Below, piece after piece: positions 12,485-22,025 of a stretch of DNA of 64,000 nt. The notes below the pieces were generated by a model. It saw nothing but the letters and a program-made list of their open reading frames with translations. It ran no database searches and had not been told where the DNA came from. Origin of the DNA: Capra hircus (Eukaryota; Chordata; Mammalia; Artiodactyla; Bovidae); assembly GCF_001704415.2 (NCBI RefSeq), contig NW_017189517.1:7389167-7453166 (forward strand). Reading direction: 5' to 3'. Made by a program: the position numbers and the translations under genes. Within the stretch, counting starts at the first letter, position 1. The number at the start of each line of letters is the position of its first letter.

Positions 12485-12775
12485 CGGTCCCCCCTTGGCT
12501 TCAGGATGAGGCCTCAACACCTGAACCTGACCTGTCAGACCTTTTGTGGTCTGGCCCCAGTCCATCTTACCAGCCTTAACTTGTACTCCAGGTGCAGAGA
12601 CCTTTTCATATCTGAGCTGATTGTCAGTGTTGTAGAAGAAATTGTGGTTTATATTTATCAGAGCCTGGGAATCATCTTCCATCCTTTAAATGAGTGTTTC
12701 CTTCATCTGAGATGCTTTAGGATTTTGTTTGTTATTTTGCTTCTGTGTATTTAAGCATAGATTATGATGTAAGCA
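12485..12775 (+). repeat. L2-like LINE fragment
   Basis: Contains the common L2 segments (ggatgaggcctcaacacctg, gtggtctggccccag). Strongly diverged, so boundaries are approximate. Confidence 0.5.
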
Positions 12776-13244
12776 CTGTAAGTATTTACGGATGTGAAGA
12801 AGGAAAGATCCAAGAGAATAAAATATTATTTACAAATTAATTTCATTATTGATGTTGTTGTTTGTGGCTACTGATTAAAATTGGCAAATAAAATAAAATC
12901 GTTTCTGAATAAATCTTGAAACCCTCATATTTATCTGCCAAATTATGTAGCAATTGGAAGGCAGGTATGTCATTTATTAGTTCCATGTTTTATAACCAGT
13001 GTGTCCAAGCTGGTAAGCTAGATATTGACTCCCTAAAGTGGGTTGTCTTCTTTCACACTAGCAGCCTCCTCCCTTTATCTATGGAGTGCTGTAAAAAAAA
13101 AAAAAGTGTTAATTTATCATTTTCTATGTGTGCCAGGGCATGGAAAATGTTGGAATGGACTGGGTTGGATAATTTCTTACATCCTTCCAAAAAGCTTTAT
13201 GACTATTCATAAGTTCGAAGTAAAGTAGTTGCAGGATATTAGTA

Positions 13245-13410
13245 ATAATTTAATAAACAACTATCAGATGGTAACTTTGTGCCAGGTACTTTGCAAACCA
13301 CTTTACTTGTATCCTCATTTCATACTCAAAACCAATCCTATGAGGTAGTTGTAGTCATCAAAGACACTTAATCCAAGGTCATATAGTTAAGTGGCAGAGC
13401 TGGGACATAA
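13245..13410 (+). repeat. MIR SINE
   Basis: MIR core blocks are visible: gtgccaggtactttgcaaa, atcctatgaggtagttgt, and ccaaggtcatatagttaag. Diverged. Confidence 0.7.
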
Positions 13411-14048
13411 AATCAAGTTGTAAAGATCTGTGTTTTAATCATGATTGATTTCGTATATTATTAAATTATGCACTAGAAATCGTTCATGGTTTCTTCTGTC
13501 AGGTTTTTTCTCTACTTGAGCTTTGGGCACTAACTGATAGCAGATGAATTATTGGAAAATGACCTAATGCCTCTATAATTAAGTGAGATTTTCTGAGCAC
13601 TGAAGAGAGAACTGTCACCTGACACTAATAGCTATTACCACAAAGCATTTAGAAATATTTGTCCTGTGCAGAGTGGGAGTGCAGCTGCCCAGTATTTTTG
13701 AAGTACTCAAATGAAAATGTATAGATTTTCTTGATTCAGTCATGAAATGATAATGGTCATTCTCTTATCAAACACCAGTGCTGAAAACATCAGAGAGCAA
13801 AAGAGTCCCTGGGTAATAAAATCATGTATCAGAGATTAAAGTTCAATACTCAGGTAATCTGAAAGCATTGTAAGTCCTTGTGACCTTAAAGAGGATTCTG
13901 AATGTTGAGTAATATTCTGTCGTCACCTTTCGCATGGTATAGGATGCTGAGACATTCTAAGCCTTAGATGGGGAAAGGTCTTTTGCTACTGTTTTGAGTT
14001 TAGTTGGAAGTATAATAAATGCTTTGATTGGAATTAAGAACATTGATA

Positions 14049-14107
14049 CTGTTGATGTAAGGCAAAACCAATACAGTATTGTAAAGTAAAATAAAGTTTA
14101 AAAAAAA
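14049..14107 (+). mobile_element. 59-bp L1 3-prime tail inserted beside exon acceptor
   Basis: The sequence ggcaaaaccaatacagtatt followed by an A-rich end matches the bovine L1 3-prime terminus. The exact 13-bp duplication aagaacattgata at 14036-14048 and 14108-14120 marks a recent-type insertion. Its right edge is 35 nt from the exon start at 14143. The duplicated target includes A residues in the region where a branch point would lie. Confidence 0.85.
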
Positions 14108-14142
14108 AAGAACATTGATATTTATTTTTCTTTCTGTACTAG

Positions 14143-14271
14143 GTCGGTGATATAGTAGAAGTACAGGCAGATGAAACCTTTCCCTGTGATCTTATTCTTC
14201 TGTCATCCTGCACAGTTGATGGAACCTGTTATGTTACCACAGCCAGTCTTGATGGGGAATCCAATTGCAAG
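14143..14271 (+). CDS. ATP11C: ATP11C exon (window exon 1): actuator domain with DGES loop
   Basis: It encodes 43 codons, human-equivalent residues 146-188, starting VGDIVEVQADETFPCDL and ending SLDGESNCK. DGES is the P4-ATPase form of the TGES dephosphorylation loop; its glutamate drives hydrolysis of the aspartyl phosphate. The acceptor is tactAG and the donor AAG|gtaaac. Both boundaries are phase 0. An L1 tail sits immediately upstream of the polypyrimidine tract (see 14049-14107). Confidence 0.95.
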
Positions 14272-15644
14272 GTAAACATTCTCAGCTAAGGATAGGTAAT
14301 CATGCAATATTCCGTCCCACTGCCCCTAATTTTTTACCTTATTTTTTCCTATTTGTGGAAATTTTGTATTTGAAGACAGTGTTTATGTAACTGTCTTTGA
14401 AACTTCTAAGCAAATACTCAGCTTTGGGGGAAAGGGTGGTGTTGGGTGAGGAAATCCACACCCCAGATTAAAGCCACCACATTCTTATAGCACTGTTTAC
14501 ATTTCATATTGACATTAACCCATTCCACATTGTATTTAGGCTTTTAAAATGAAAGTGCTCTTAGGCTGAAACTATATAGCTATGAAAATAACTACATCTG
14601 AAGGTACTCTCACCTTCATCTAATGTACTCTTAAGTTTGATCTATTTTTGTTTTTAAAGTGATGAATATCCTCTTTTAAAAAATGTTTATTCCTGGCATT
14701 TTGAAAATCTAAGCTATTGGCTTGATTACTTTTTAAAAATACCTTAGGGTATAGTTTGGCAAATATTTGCTTTATTGCAACTAGGAAGAATTAAAAATGT
14801 GTGAGTAAATTTGTTCAAACTGGAGGATAACTGACTTCCCTGGTACTTTCTGGCACAGTCAGTTCTTGTCTATCATCCAGAGTTCCACAGGGCATGAAGA
14901 TTTACCCTGTATGTGCTGCTGCCTTTACCCTGTATGTGCTCACCTCTGTGTATCTTCTTGAGGGCTTTCCTGCACTTGTTTATGCTATCTGAACTTGAGA
15001 ACCAGGACTCAGTGTGTGGTAAAGGAACTTAAATGCCTGTTTGATAACTAGTTTTGTTACCACTTCAGGGGCATGGTGATGAACTAGTCCCATTTCAACT
15101 ATTTGAAAACAAAGTTATATTTAAGGGAATGTCAAGGTGAAAATTGAGAAATCTACCTCAAGATTTCCTAATAAGGGACAAAGTTGTTTAGAAGAAGAAA
15201 ACTTAACTTTCAAGTGGTTTCATTTGCCACTTAAGTTTATCTGATCAAATCAGCTAAAAGTACATAGGTTACAACGTCAGGAGATACTTTTAAATATAGC
15301 TCAGGCAGTTCCATAATATTCTCCAGAGATCATGCAACAGCTTTCCTTCAGCATAAGTAGTGTAGTCTTTGTGTCAGCCCTTCTTTGATGATTTATAAAA
15401 GGATTCATTAGAACCTGCCTTGAGTTCTGGGTCAATCAAGTAAGTACATAATATACCCTAGTAAATATTCTAACTGTCTGACTAAAGCAAGATACATCAT
15501 GTCTCTGCTCCTCACATGAATTGTAGCTACTTGAAGCATTTTCAAGATCATTAATTTTGCTGTTTGTGTAATGGGAGCTATTGATGATTTTTTTCTTTCT
15601 GTTAGCAAAATGTTAGTATTCTTATGACCAAAAGGGTGATTCAA
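14272..15644. other. Intron 1, left part, no recognised element
   Basis: No repeat family recognised. A 17-bp direct repeat, tttaccctgtatgtgct, at 14901-14917 and 14924-14940 (period 23) is the only visible structure. 15432-15644 (minus) is an open frame without resemblance. Confidence 0.5.
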
Positions 15645-15780
15645 TTTTTTTTAATATAAATTTATTTATTTTAATTGGAGGTTAATTACTTTACAATATT
15701 GTATTGGTTTTTGCCATACATCAATTCTTATTTGTATGTTAACTTCACCATATACAATGGTGAGCATAATAATAGGTCTC
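15645..15780 (-). mobile_element. Bovine L1 3-prime tail, antisense
   Basis: Starts with a T-rich run, then ttttaattggaggttaatta and ctttacaatattgtattggt, the reverse complement of the bovine L1 3-prime terminus. Confidence 0.7.
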
Positions 15781-16126
15781 AGTTCTATAAATAGGAGGGA
15801 AGAAAAGTGCTTTAAATTTTTCATGGGGTTTTCAGTTAATTATATGCATGGTGCAAATGGAATTTTCTCTGCTGTCAGTATCAAGAAAAGCTTTTAGTTT
15901 TCTCATTATCTTTGAAATCCCTTCACAGCAGAGTTCACTGTCTAATTATTGTAATATATTTTAAGAATAATACCATAAAGTTTATCTAGTTGGAGATGTA
16001 TTCGTATTATTCTCCCAAAGCCTCTTACTAAAAACACAGTGTTCCTGAAATCAGGTGGGTGTATGATTATAATTTTTTTTCTTTTTTTGGGGGGCTGTTT
16101 TTGTTTTTTCTTCTGCTTTCTTCTAG

Positions 16127-16230
16127 ACGCATTATGCGGTACGTGATACCATTGAACTGCGTACAGTCGAATCCATTGATAACCTCAGAGCAGCAATTGA
16201 ATGTGAACAGCCTCAATCTGACCTCTACAA
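16127..16230 (+). CDS. ATP11C: ATP11C exon (window exon 2): actuator domain
   Basis: It encodes 34 codons plus two bases, human-equivalent 189-222, from THYAVRDTIELR to CEQPQSDLY, and splits a lysine codon with the next exon. The acceptor is ttctAG after a long T-rich tract interrupted by a G run. The donor is aa|gtaaga. Differences from human as I know it include IELRTVES for IALCTAES, all compatible with function. Confidence 0.94.
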
Positions 16231-16811
16231 GTAAGAATTACCTGGTTTCATTTTACTGCTGTCTGATGGCTTTGCTTCCCTTTGCCATCAGTATTGAAAT
16301 ACCCACCACTTACCAGCCTCCTTTCATTTGTGTTTTTATGAGCTGTTCCTTCCTTCTGGCAGGCAAATGAATCAAATCAGCCTTGTTCACTACCAGCCTA
16401 AGATAAATTATTGTGGGCTCAGGCATCTCACTTGTGGTTTTTCTTTTATTATTGTTATTTGTAGACATGGCTGTCCATCACATTTTAAGATTATGTAATC
16501 CCATAAGCGTGAGCTATCAAACTCGTGCATTAGACAGAGTTAATTAAAACAAAAATAAAACGCTTTATGTGTCATCCAACAGTAAAGAGAGAAGGAAATG
16601 TGGGACCATGCAATTAGTAGGCACTCCATCCTTTTTTATGAGGATCATGATGAACTAAGTATTGTATATAGGCTGTTTCTTGTCCAAAGTAAACGGCTAA
16701 GTTGAGGGAGCAGTGAAATGGTGTGATTTCCTCTGTTTTGCTACACCTAGGCTTTCTGGAGCAGAGTTGCTGATTAACAGTCATTGTGGGTTGTCAAAAA
16801 TTTGGCATTTG

Positions 16812-17010
16812 ATTTTTTTTTTATACCATTTATTTATTTGGCTAAACAGTCGGACATGACTGAGTGACTAGCATAGCACAGCACAACACATTTGGCTGTG
16901 CCGGGTCTCAGTTGAGGCATGTGGGATCTAGTTCCCCAACCCAGGATTGAACCCAGGTCCCCTGCATTGGGAGCATAGAGTTTTAGGCACTGGACCACCA
17001 AGGAAGGCAT
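16812..17010 (-). mobile_element. CHR-type SINE, antisense, carrying a nested insertion
   Basis: Body tatttggct, gccgggtctcagttgaggca and the head ggcactggaccaccaag identify the family. It is interrupted at 16844-16889 by a SINE-tail fragment. Confidence 0.75.
16844..16889 (+). mobile_element. 46-bp Bov SINE/BovB tail inserted into CHR SINE
   Basis: The insert reads cagtcggacatgactgagtg and ends in a cagcacaacac-like simple tail. That is the last part of a Bov-A or BovB unit. It is flanked by an 8-bp duplication, atttggct, at 16836-16843 and 16890-16897. Confidence 0.7.
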
Positions 17011-17566
17011 TTGATTTTTAAGACTGCTGATTAGTTTGGTTCTTTAGAGCATGGTATTAATGAGGGTAGAAAAATGGGTTTATGGCCAAGTGAGCCAATT
17101 AATTATATTCTGTTCTGCCATTACAGATGGCATCCATCACCCATGGTACTCATCTTGTTAATGAACGCTGTTGATCATAAAAGGGGACCAAATAGTGGGA
17201 TGTGGCTTACAACAATGCCCAGTAGTGGAAAAAGAAAGTTCTCATACTTCTATAAGAATTATACCCTCCCTCCTTCCTATCATTCCTTCTTTATTTTTTC
17301 CCTTCTTCTGTATCCACCTTGATAGTAGGAACTTAGGATCACAGAGCAAAATAGCTGTTTGCTGCCTTCAGGAAACATGGAATCACAGAAAGGAGAGTGA
17401 CTGATTTTGTGAGTTAGAGAATAATATAGATCCTTACATATTTATAGGGTAACTCCTAAATTTTTCAGTTACCTTAAATATGAAGGAGATTTTTAGTGAG
17501 GGAAGGTTATTCCTAATGTCTCTAACAGATTGAGTACCCTTGGTATGTGACTTCAGAATACCTTCT

Positions 17567-17643
17567 ATTGGATTGGCCAAAAAGGTCATTGGAAGTTTTC
17601 CTGCAACATCATACAGAAAAACTCAAATTTTTTGGCCAGCCTG
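17567..17643. mobile_element. Mariner-like MITE with hairpin ends
   Basis: The left end ggattggccaaaaaggtc and the inverted right end ttttttggccagcc pair as terminal inverted repeats of the ruminant mariner-derived short element. Internal copies of gttttcctg and cagaaaaac also pair. Confidence 0.65.
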
Positions 17644-18064
17644 ATACCTCCACCACCCTAATAATCATCACTTACAATGTAATTGCCTGATTATGTTATT
17701 TGGTGCAAGGAACACATTTTTCTTGCTTATTAGGAAGCATAGTAATGGTGCAGTTAATACATGTTGAATGAATGCAGACATTCATATTTTGTGTATTTCA
17801 TAATAATAGTTCAGTTTTTCTGAAAAAATCATAATGTACATTATAAAATACTCATAACATTCTTAGTAAGGATTTAGAGCTTTTTACCATATTTTTCAGA
17901 AATGTAGATTACCACGTGCATAGCCATATATCTGATCACTTGATCAGATCAAGCTCAGTATTCAGATCAGCTGCAAGACACAGCTTGGAAATTTCCAAGA
18001 TGGTAATCAATCAAGTGTTCCCTAATGGCTGTTTCTCAAAGGATGATCTCAGGCCAACAGCATG

Positions 18065-18210
18065 CACATCACCAGAAACTTGTGGGAAATGGAGATTCAA
18101 ATTCTTACCTAAACCAAAAGCCTGGGGATGGGGCCTAGAAATCTATGGTTTAAGAAGCCCTTCAGTAATTCTGATGCATGCTCAAGTGAAAGAATTACTG
18201 AACTCATGGT
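18065..18210 (+). repeat. MER5A-like (hAT-Charlie) fragment
   Basis: Recognisable steps: catcaccagaaacttgtggg, ggggcctagaaatctatggt, and attctgatgcatgctcaag. Approximate boundaries. Confidence 0.6.
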
Positions 18211-18369
18211 TTTGAAAGATGGTTTAGCAGCAGAAACCTTTCTTCACATGAATGTAAAATAGAAGCCAATTATTTATATGAAGTATAGATGAGTGGGGTA
18301 TTGTGTGCATGCATGGTGCCACGTAGATCTTGAAAATCAACTTAGAATCTTTGTTTACATTCTTATAAT

Positions 18370-18475
18370 CCATAATATTTTATTATTATTTTTTCATCTT
18401 TTATTTTTTTATTTTTTTTTTTAATTTTTTATTTTTTTTTAAACTTTAAAATCTTTAATTCTTACATGCGTTAAA
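18370..18475 (-). repeat. T-rich tract, probably an L1 tail, antisense
   Basis: A run of T with occasional A, then aactttaaaatctttaattc. This context is frequent beside bovine L1. No other feature lies between it and the exon at 18666. Confidence 0.5.
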
Positions 18476-18665
18476 TGAGATGAAAATGTTACATACCATA
18501 TTGGTTCAACTTAGCTTTTTCTTTTAAAATTAAGACAATAGGCTTTCGTAGTTTATTGTCTTATCTCTTTTTGCATTATTTGTATTTCGATTCATTCCCA
18601 TATTTGGGGTAAATAGATTTTATCTAGATATAGAAGACACATGTGCTATTATATTCTTTTTGCAG

Positions 18666-18716
18666 GTTTGTTGGCCGAATCAATATCTATAGTAATAGTC
18701 TTGAAGCTGTTGCCAG
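18666..18716 (+). CDS. ATP11C: ATP11C exon (window exon 3): actuator domain
   Basis: A 51-nt exon completes the split lysine, encodes FVGRINIYSNSLEAVA (equivalents 224-239) and starts a split arginine. The acceptor is ttgcAG. The donor is CAG|gttagt, with an unusual T at intron position +3. The length is a multiple of three with the same phase at both ends, so skipping would keep the frame. Confidence 0.93.
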
Positions 18717-20108
18717 GTTAGTTTATAATTCCTTTAATCTGTCCTTTAGGGGAGGGATGTTTCTCTTTTAAGCCCATTAAAATAGCTAAATACTTTCTTT
18801 TATAGAAAGGGATGGGGAAAAGTGAATAAATATGGAGTAACTAGCCACTGATGGGTCTTAAATAGCTCACCTTGTGATTGGTAGGGTTGTAGTGGCAGCG
18901 ACTCAGAGTGTATGTGTCCTGGGAGAGGGTGGTGTTGGAAGTGATGATGAGGGTTTCTAAAATTGTAGAACTCCAGACTTCTTTGACCACTATTCCCAAA
19001 TATGTTCTATGCACTCTATTGATTGTCCTTGCTTGTGAAGTGCCTGACCATATTGGAAGTATATCTGGAAAGCAGTGTTTGAGGGAGAATAATTTAGGGG
19101 CTAGATGGTAGACAAAATGCTGGGAGAATTAGCTGGACTTATGTAAAATGAAAGGCTTAATAGTTGGTAATGAAACAATTCATATAAAAAGGGATGTTTT
19201 TTTCCCCTCTTCGATCATCCAGTCAGTTATTTTAACTTTTCCACTTGGCCTTTATAGCCAGTGCTCAGAAGGAAGTTAACCACCAGGAGCTCAGTGATCC
19301 CCCCTCAAAGGCGGGTTCGCGCTCTATAAATACAGCACCGTGTCTCCTTCCTTTACATTTCCTTTTCCAGTCTTTTACAGTCACTTTTTCTTTCTGTTTC
19401 TTGCTGCTGCTGTTATCTTGCTTTTCATGACTCATAGTCCTTTCACCTCTGTGCATGTCTTTACCTCTGTGTGTGGCTGGCATCTCCTGTACTGTGTGCT
19501 TTTATCTGTGCTGTACCCTAAGTAACTTCAGAGGGGAGGATTTTTCAACTCATCCTGTGTTAGTAAGCATATAAGTAGACAGATGCATCCTGAATCTTTT
19601 GAAAATAGATGTGTGTGAGAGCAAACTATGTCCCCAAAGTTGATGGTGCTATTAGTTGGACTCTTTGAGTAAGTTGTGTTCATTTTTTGTTTAGGTCTTT
19701 GGGACCTGAAAATCTCTTGTTGAAAGGAGCTACACTAAAAAATACCAAGAAGATATATGGTGAACGTTTTTTTAAGATATACTTACTAGAAATAGGCCTT
19801 TTAATACCTAAATGTTCATAAATAGTGCAGTAAAAAAAATTGAACATGGCATTTAATTCCATTTAGTCTAAGTCTCTTTTTACGTGTTGGGAATTTATAA
19901 GATGGTAAGCTAACTTGAAATATGACAAACTATGTTGATTAAAATTATACTATGAAAGTATACTGTAAATGATTATTAACTGGTAAATAGAAGAGAGTTT
20001 ATAATTCCAATTTTTGTAGATTGAAAAAGTTGGTAGATCCAACTGGGTGGGGAGTTGGGTTGGCAGTCTCATTTGTAACCTAATTTTCATTGTATTGTTA
20101 TTCCTTAG
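18717..20108. other. Introns 3 and 4 (around the exon at 19695-19759), no recognised element
   Basis: Unique-looking intron sequence on both sides of window exon 4. The open frames at 18908-19111, 19245-19525 and 19680-19862 are shadows or chance frames. Confidence 0.5.
19695..19759 (+). CDS. ATP11C: ATP11C exon (window exon 4): actuator domain
   Basis: A 65-nt exon encodes SLGPENLLLKGATLKNTKKIY (equivalents 241-261), with a split arginine at its start and a split glycine at its end. The acceptor is gtttAG and the donor g|gtgaac. The stretch LKNTKKIYG carries lysine where human has glutamate (NTEKIYG). Confidence 0.94.
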
Positions 20109-20190
20109 GAGTTGCTGTTTACACTGGAATGGAAACCAAAATGGCATTGAACTACCAAGGGAAATCTCAGAAACGTTCTGCTGTTGAAAA
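20109..20190 (+). CDS. ATP11C: ATP11C exon (window exon 5): end of actuator domain, approach to M3
   Basis: An 82-nt exon finishes the split glycine and encodes VAVYTGMETKMALNYQGKSQ followed by KRSAVE (equivalents 263-288). GMETKMALN is strongly conserved among P4-ATPases. The acceptor is ccttAG. The donor is aa|gttagt, again with T at +3. Confidence 0.95.
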
Positions 20191-20294
20191 GTTAGTGTGC
20201 CTCACAATTTCTTTGTTATTGAACTGAAATTGTTACCTCTCAGTATTTCCAAATATCAACAGTATGAAAAAACAACATAAATTGTGCATTACCA

Positions 20295-20485
20295 TTTTAA
20301 GCACTTCTTTTGTTCCAGAAACTGTGCTCACTGTTTTGTATGGCTGATTTGGTTTAATCCTCTAGGCAACTTGGAGTAATTCCTATTAGTCTGACCACTT
20401 TACAGATAGAGAAATAGTCTTAAAGATGATAAGTGATTTACCTAAGCTCACTTAGCTATTCATGGGCAGAGTTTAGGTAAAATTT
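20295..20485 (+). repeat. MIR SINE
   Basis: Core blocks agaaactgtgctcactgttt, actttacagatagagaaata and gatttacctaagctcac mark an old MIR. Confidence 0.65.
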
Positions 20486-21087
20486 ATTCTCTTTTGCTGA
20501 CGGTTAATGGTTTGGGGTCCTCTAGTTGCTATATGTAAGGAGTTGGTGCAACACAGATAATAGTCTCCTTGCAAATAATTGTGTGGTACTTGACACACCT
20601 TCAAAGCCATTTGTACTGGCACAGACCTCACTCTCCTATTGCCATGGACATGCAGTATATCAGTAACACCCTCTTCATAGCTCTACTTTGGGATTAAAGA
20701 ATCTGCACTAAGCTTGACTATTTCACATTTGCTCCTCTACCCACTATTCCAAACCTTTAGGATTCAGGTTTGGAAACAATCTACTCCTTTTATAAGGGTT
20801 GAGTAGGTAATGGTGTGTATGTTCTGTCACTTTATAGGATCCTTACTAAAGGTGTGTTGAGCTAATCAGCCATTGCACTTTGGATTACGGTTAGGAGTGA
20901 CTTTTCCATTTTACCAGTCAAGAGTAATGCTTTAGCAGTGATAACTGAGGTCCACCCATTCAGGCCTGTACTATGGTTACACGTTGTACATAGGAGAAGC
21001 TTTAGAAAACTGAACAATTTAGTCTATACCTGGTTGATATCTTCAGTATTTTAATGGTTTTTAAATTCATAATATCTTATTTTTCAG
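20486..21087. other. Intron 5, right part, unassigned
   Basis: No recognised repeat or exon. Ordinary AT-rich intron leading to the acceptor at 21088. Confidence 0.5.
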
Positions 21088-21238
21088 ATCTATTAACGCT
21101 TTCCTGATTGTGTATTTATTTATCTTACTGACCAAAGCTGCAATATGCACTACTCTAAAGTATGTTTGGCAAAGTACCCCATATAATGATGAACCTTGGT
21201 ATAACCAAAAGACCCAGAAAGAACGGGAAACTTGGAAG
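21088..21238 (+). CDS. ATP11C: ATP11C exon (window exon 6): transmembrane segment M3
   Basis: A 151-nt exon encodes SINAFLIVYLFILLTKAA and onward to KERETWK (equivalents 290-339). The hydrophobic run near its start is M3. The polar part with WQSTPYNDEPWYNQKT is the M3-M4 exoplasmic loop, where the CDC50A partner docks in P4-ATPases (family knowledge). The last codons read ETWK where human has ETLK. The acceptor is ttcAG and the donor AAG|gtaatt. Confidence 0.95.
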
Positions 21239-21827
21239 GTAATTTGTTTTATGCTGAAAATTGTAACCCTAGTACATTGTGACAGGGGCACCCTTTATTG
21301 AAATACTGCTCAGATAATGATACCTTGGTATTAGGGATTTCTCTTGGTTGTATGGTAGCCCCAAGCCATTAACTTTAAGACATTCTAGGATTTTTTTCTT
21401 AACCCTAGGCATATATCCTTGTTTTTAACTCTTAGGTTAAGAGTTTTAGGCAACTGGGTCAAAAGGTCTGGCATGTTGATACGTTATGAGCTTGTGATAT
21501 ATCATGATAGAAACATAAAGGATGCCTACATGAAAACTTTGATCCTACATTCATATCTGAGGGTGGGAGAAGCAGAGACCTTAAGGAAGTAATAAGTGTT
21601 AAGTCAAGGTACGTTCACTAAACAAAAGTGACAAAATTCAGGGTATTTTACATGTTTTCACATGCTATGATAATAATGTTGACCAATGATATAGTGTCAT
21701 TGGGAAGTTTCTTTTCTATAGCAAGAGCAGTGCTTTCAGCATTGAAATTAAAAGATAGAAAGTTTATATTACACTTGCTTGATGGAACTGTGTGTTTAAT
21801 TATCATGAACTATTCCCCTTTTTTTAG
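21239..21827. other. Intron 6, no recognised element
   Basis: A short intron without visible mobile elements. The frame at 21628-21834 overlaps the next exon boundary by chance. Confidence 0.55.
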
Positions 21828-22025
21828 GTTTTGAAAATGTTCACCGACTTCCTGTCATTTATGGTTCTATTCAACTTTATCATTCCTGTCTCCATGTATG
21901 TCACAGTAGAAATGCAAAAATTCTTGGGCTCCTTCTTCATTTCATGGGATAACGACTTCTATGATGAAGAAATTAATGAAGGAGCCCTGGTTAACACATC
22001 AGACCTTAATGAAGAACTTGGTCAG
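21828..22025 (+). CDS. ATP11C: ATP11C exon (window exon 7): M4 and start of P domain
   Basis: A 198-nt in-frame exon has 66 codons (equivalents 340-405). M4 includes FNFIIPVSMYVTVEM; the proline motif PVSM is the ATP11C version of the P4 PISL motif lining the lipid pathway. The end, LVNTSDLNEELGQ, leads straight into the phosphorylation site in the next exon. The acceptor is tttAG and the donor CAG|gtaaga. Confidence 0.96.

Noticed and set aside
12916..13228. Candidate upstream ATP11C exon in 12.9-13.2 kb
   Set aside because: The frames do not match the residues expected before VGDIVEV, and no phase-0 donor is present.
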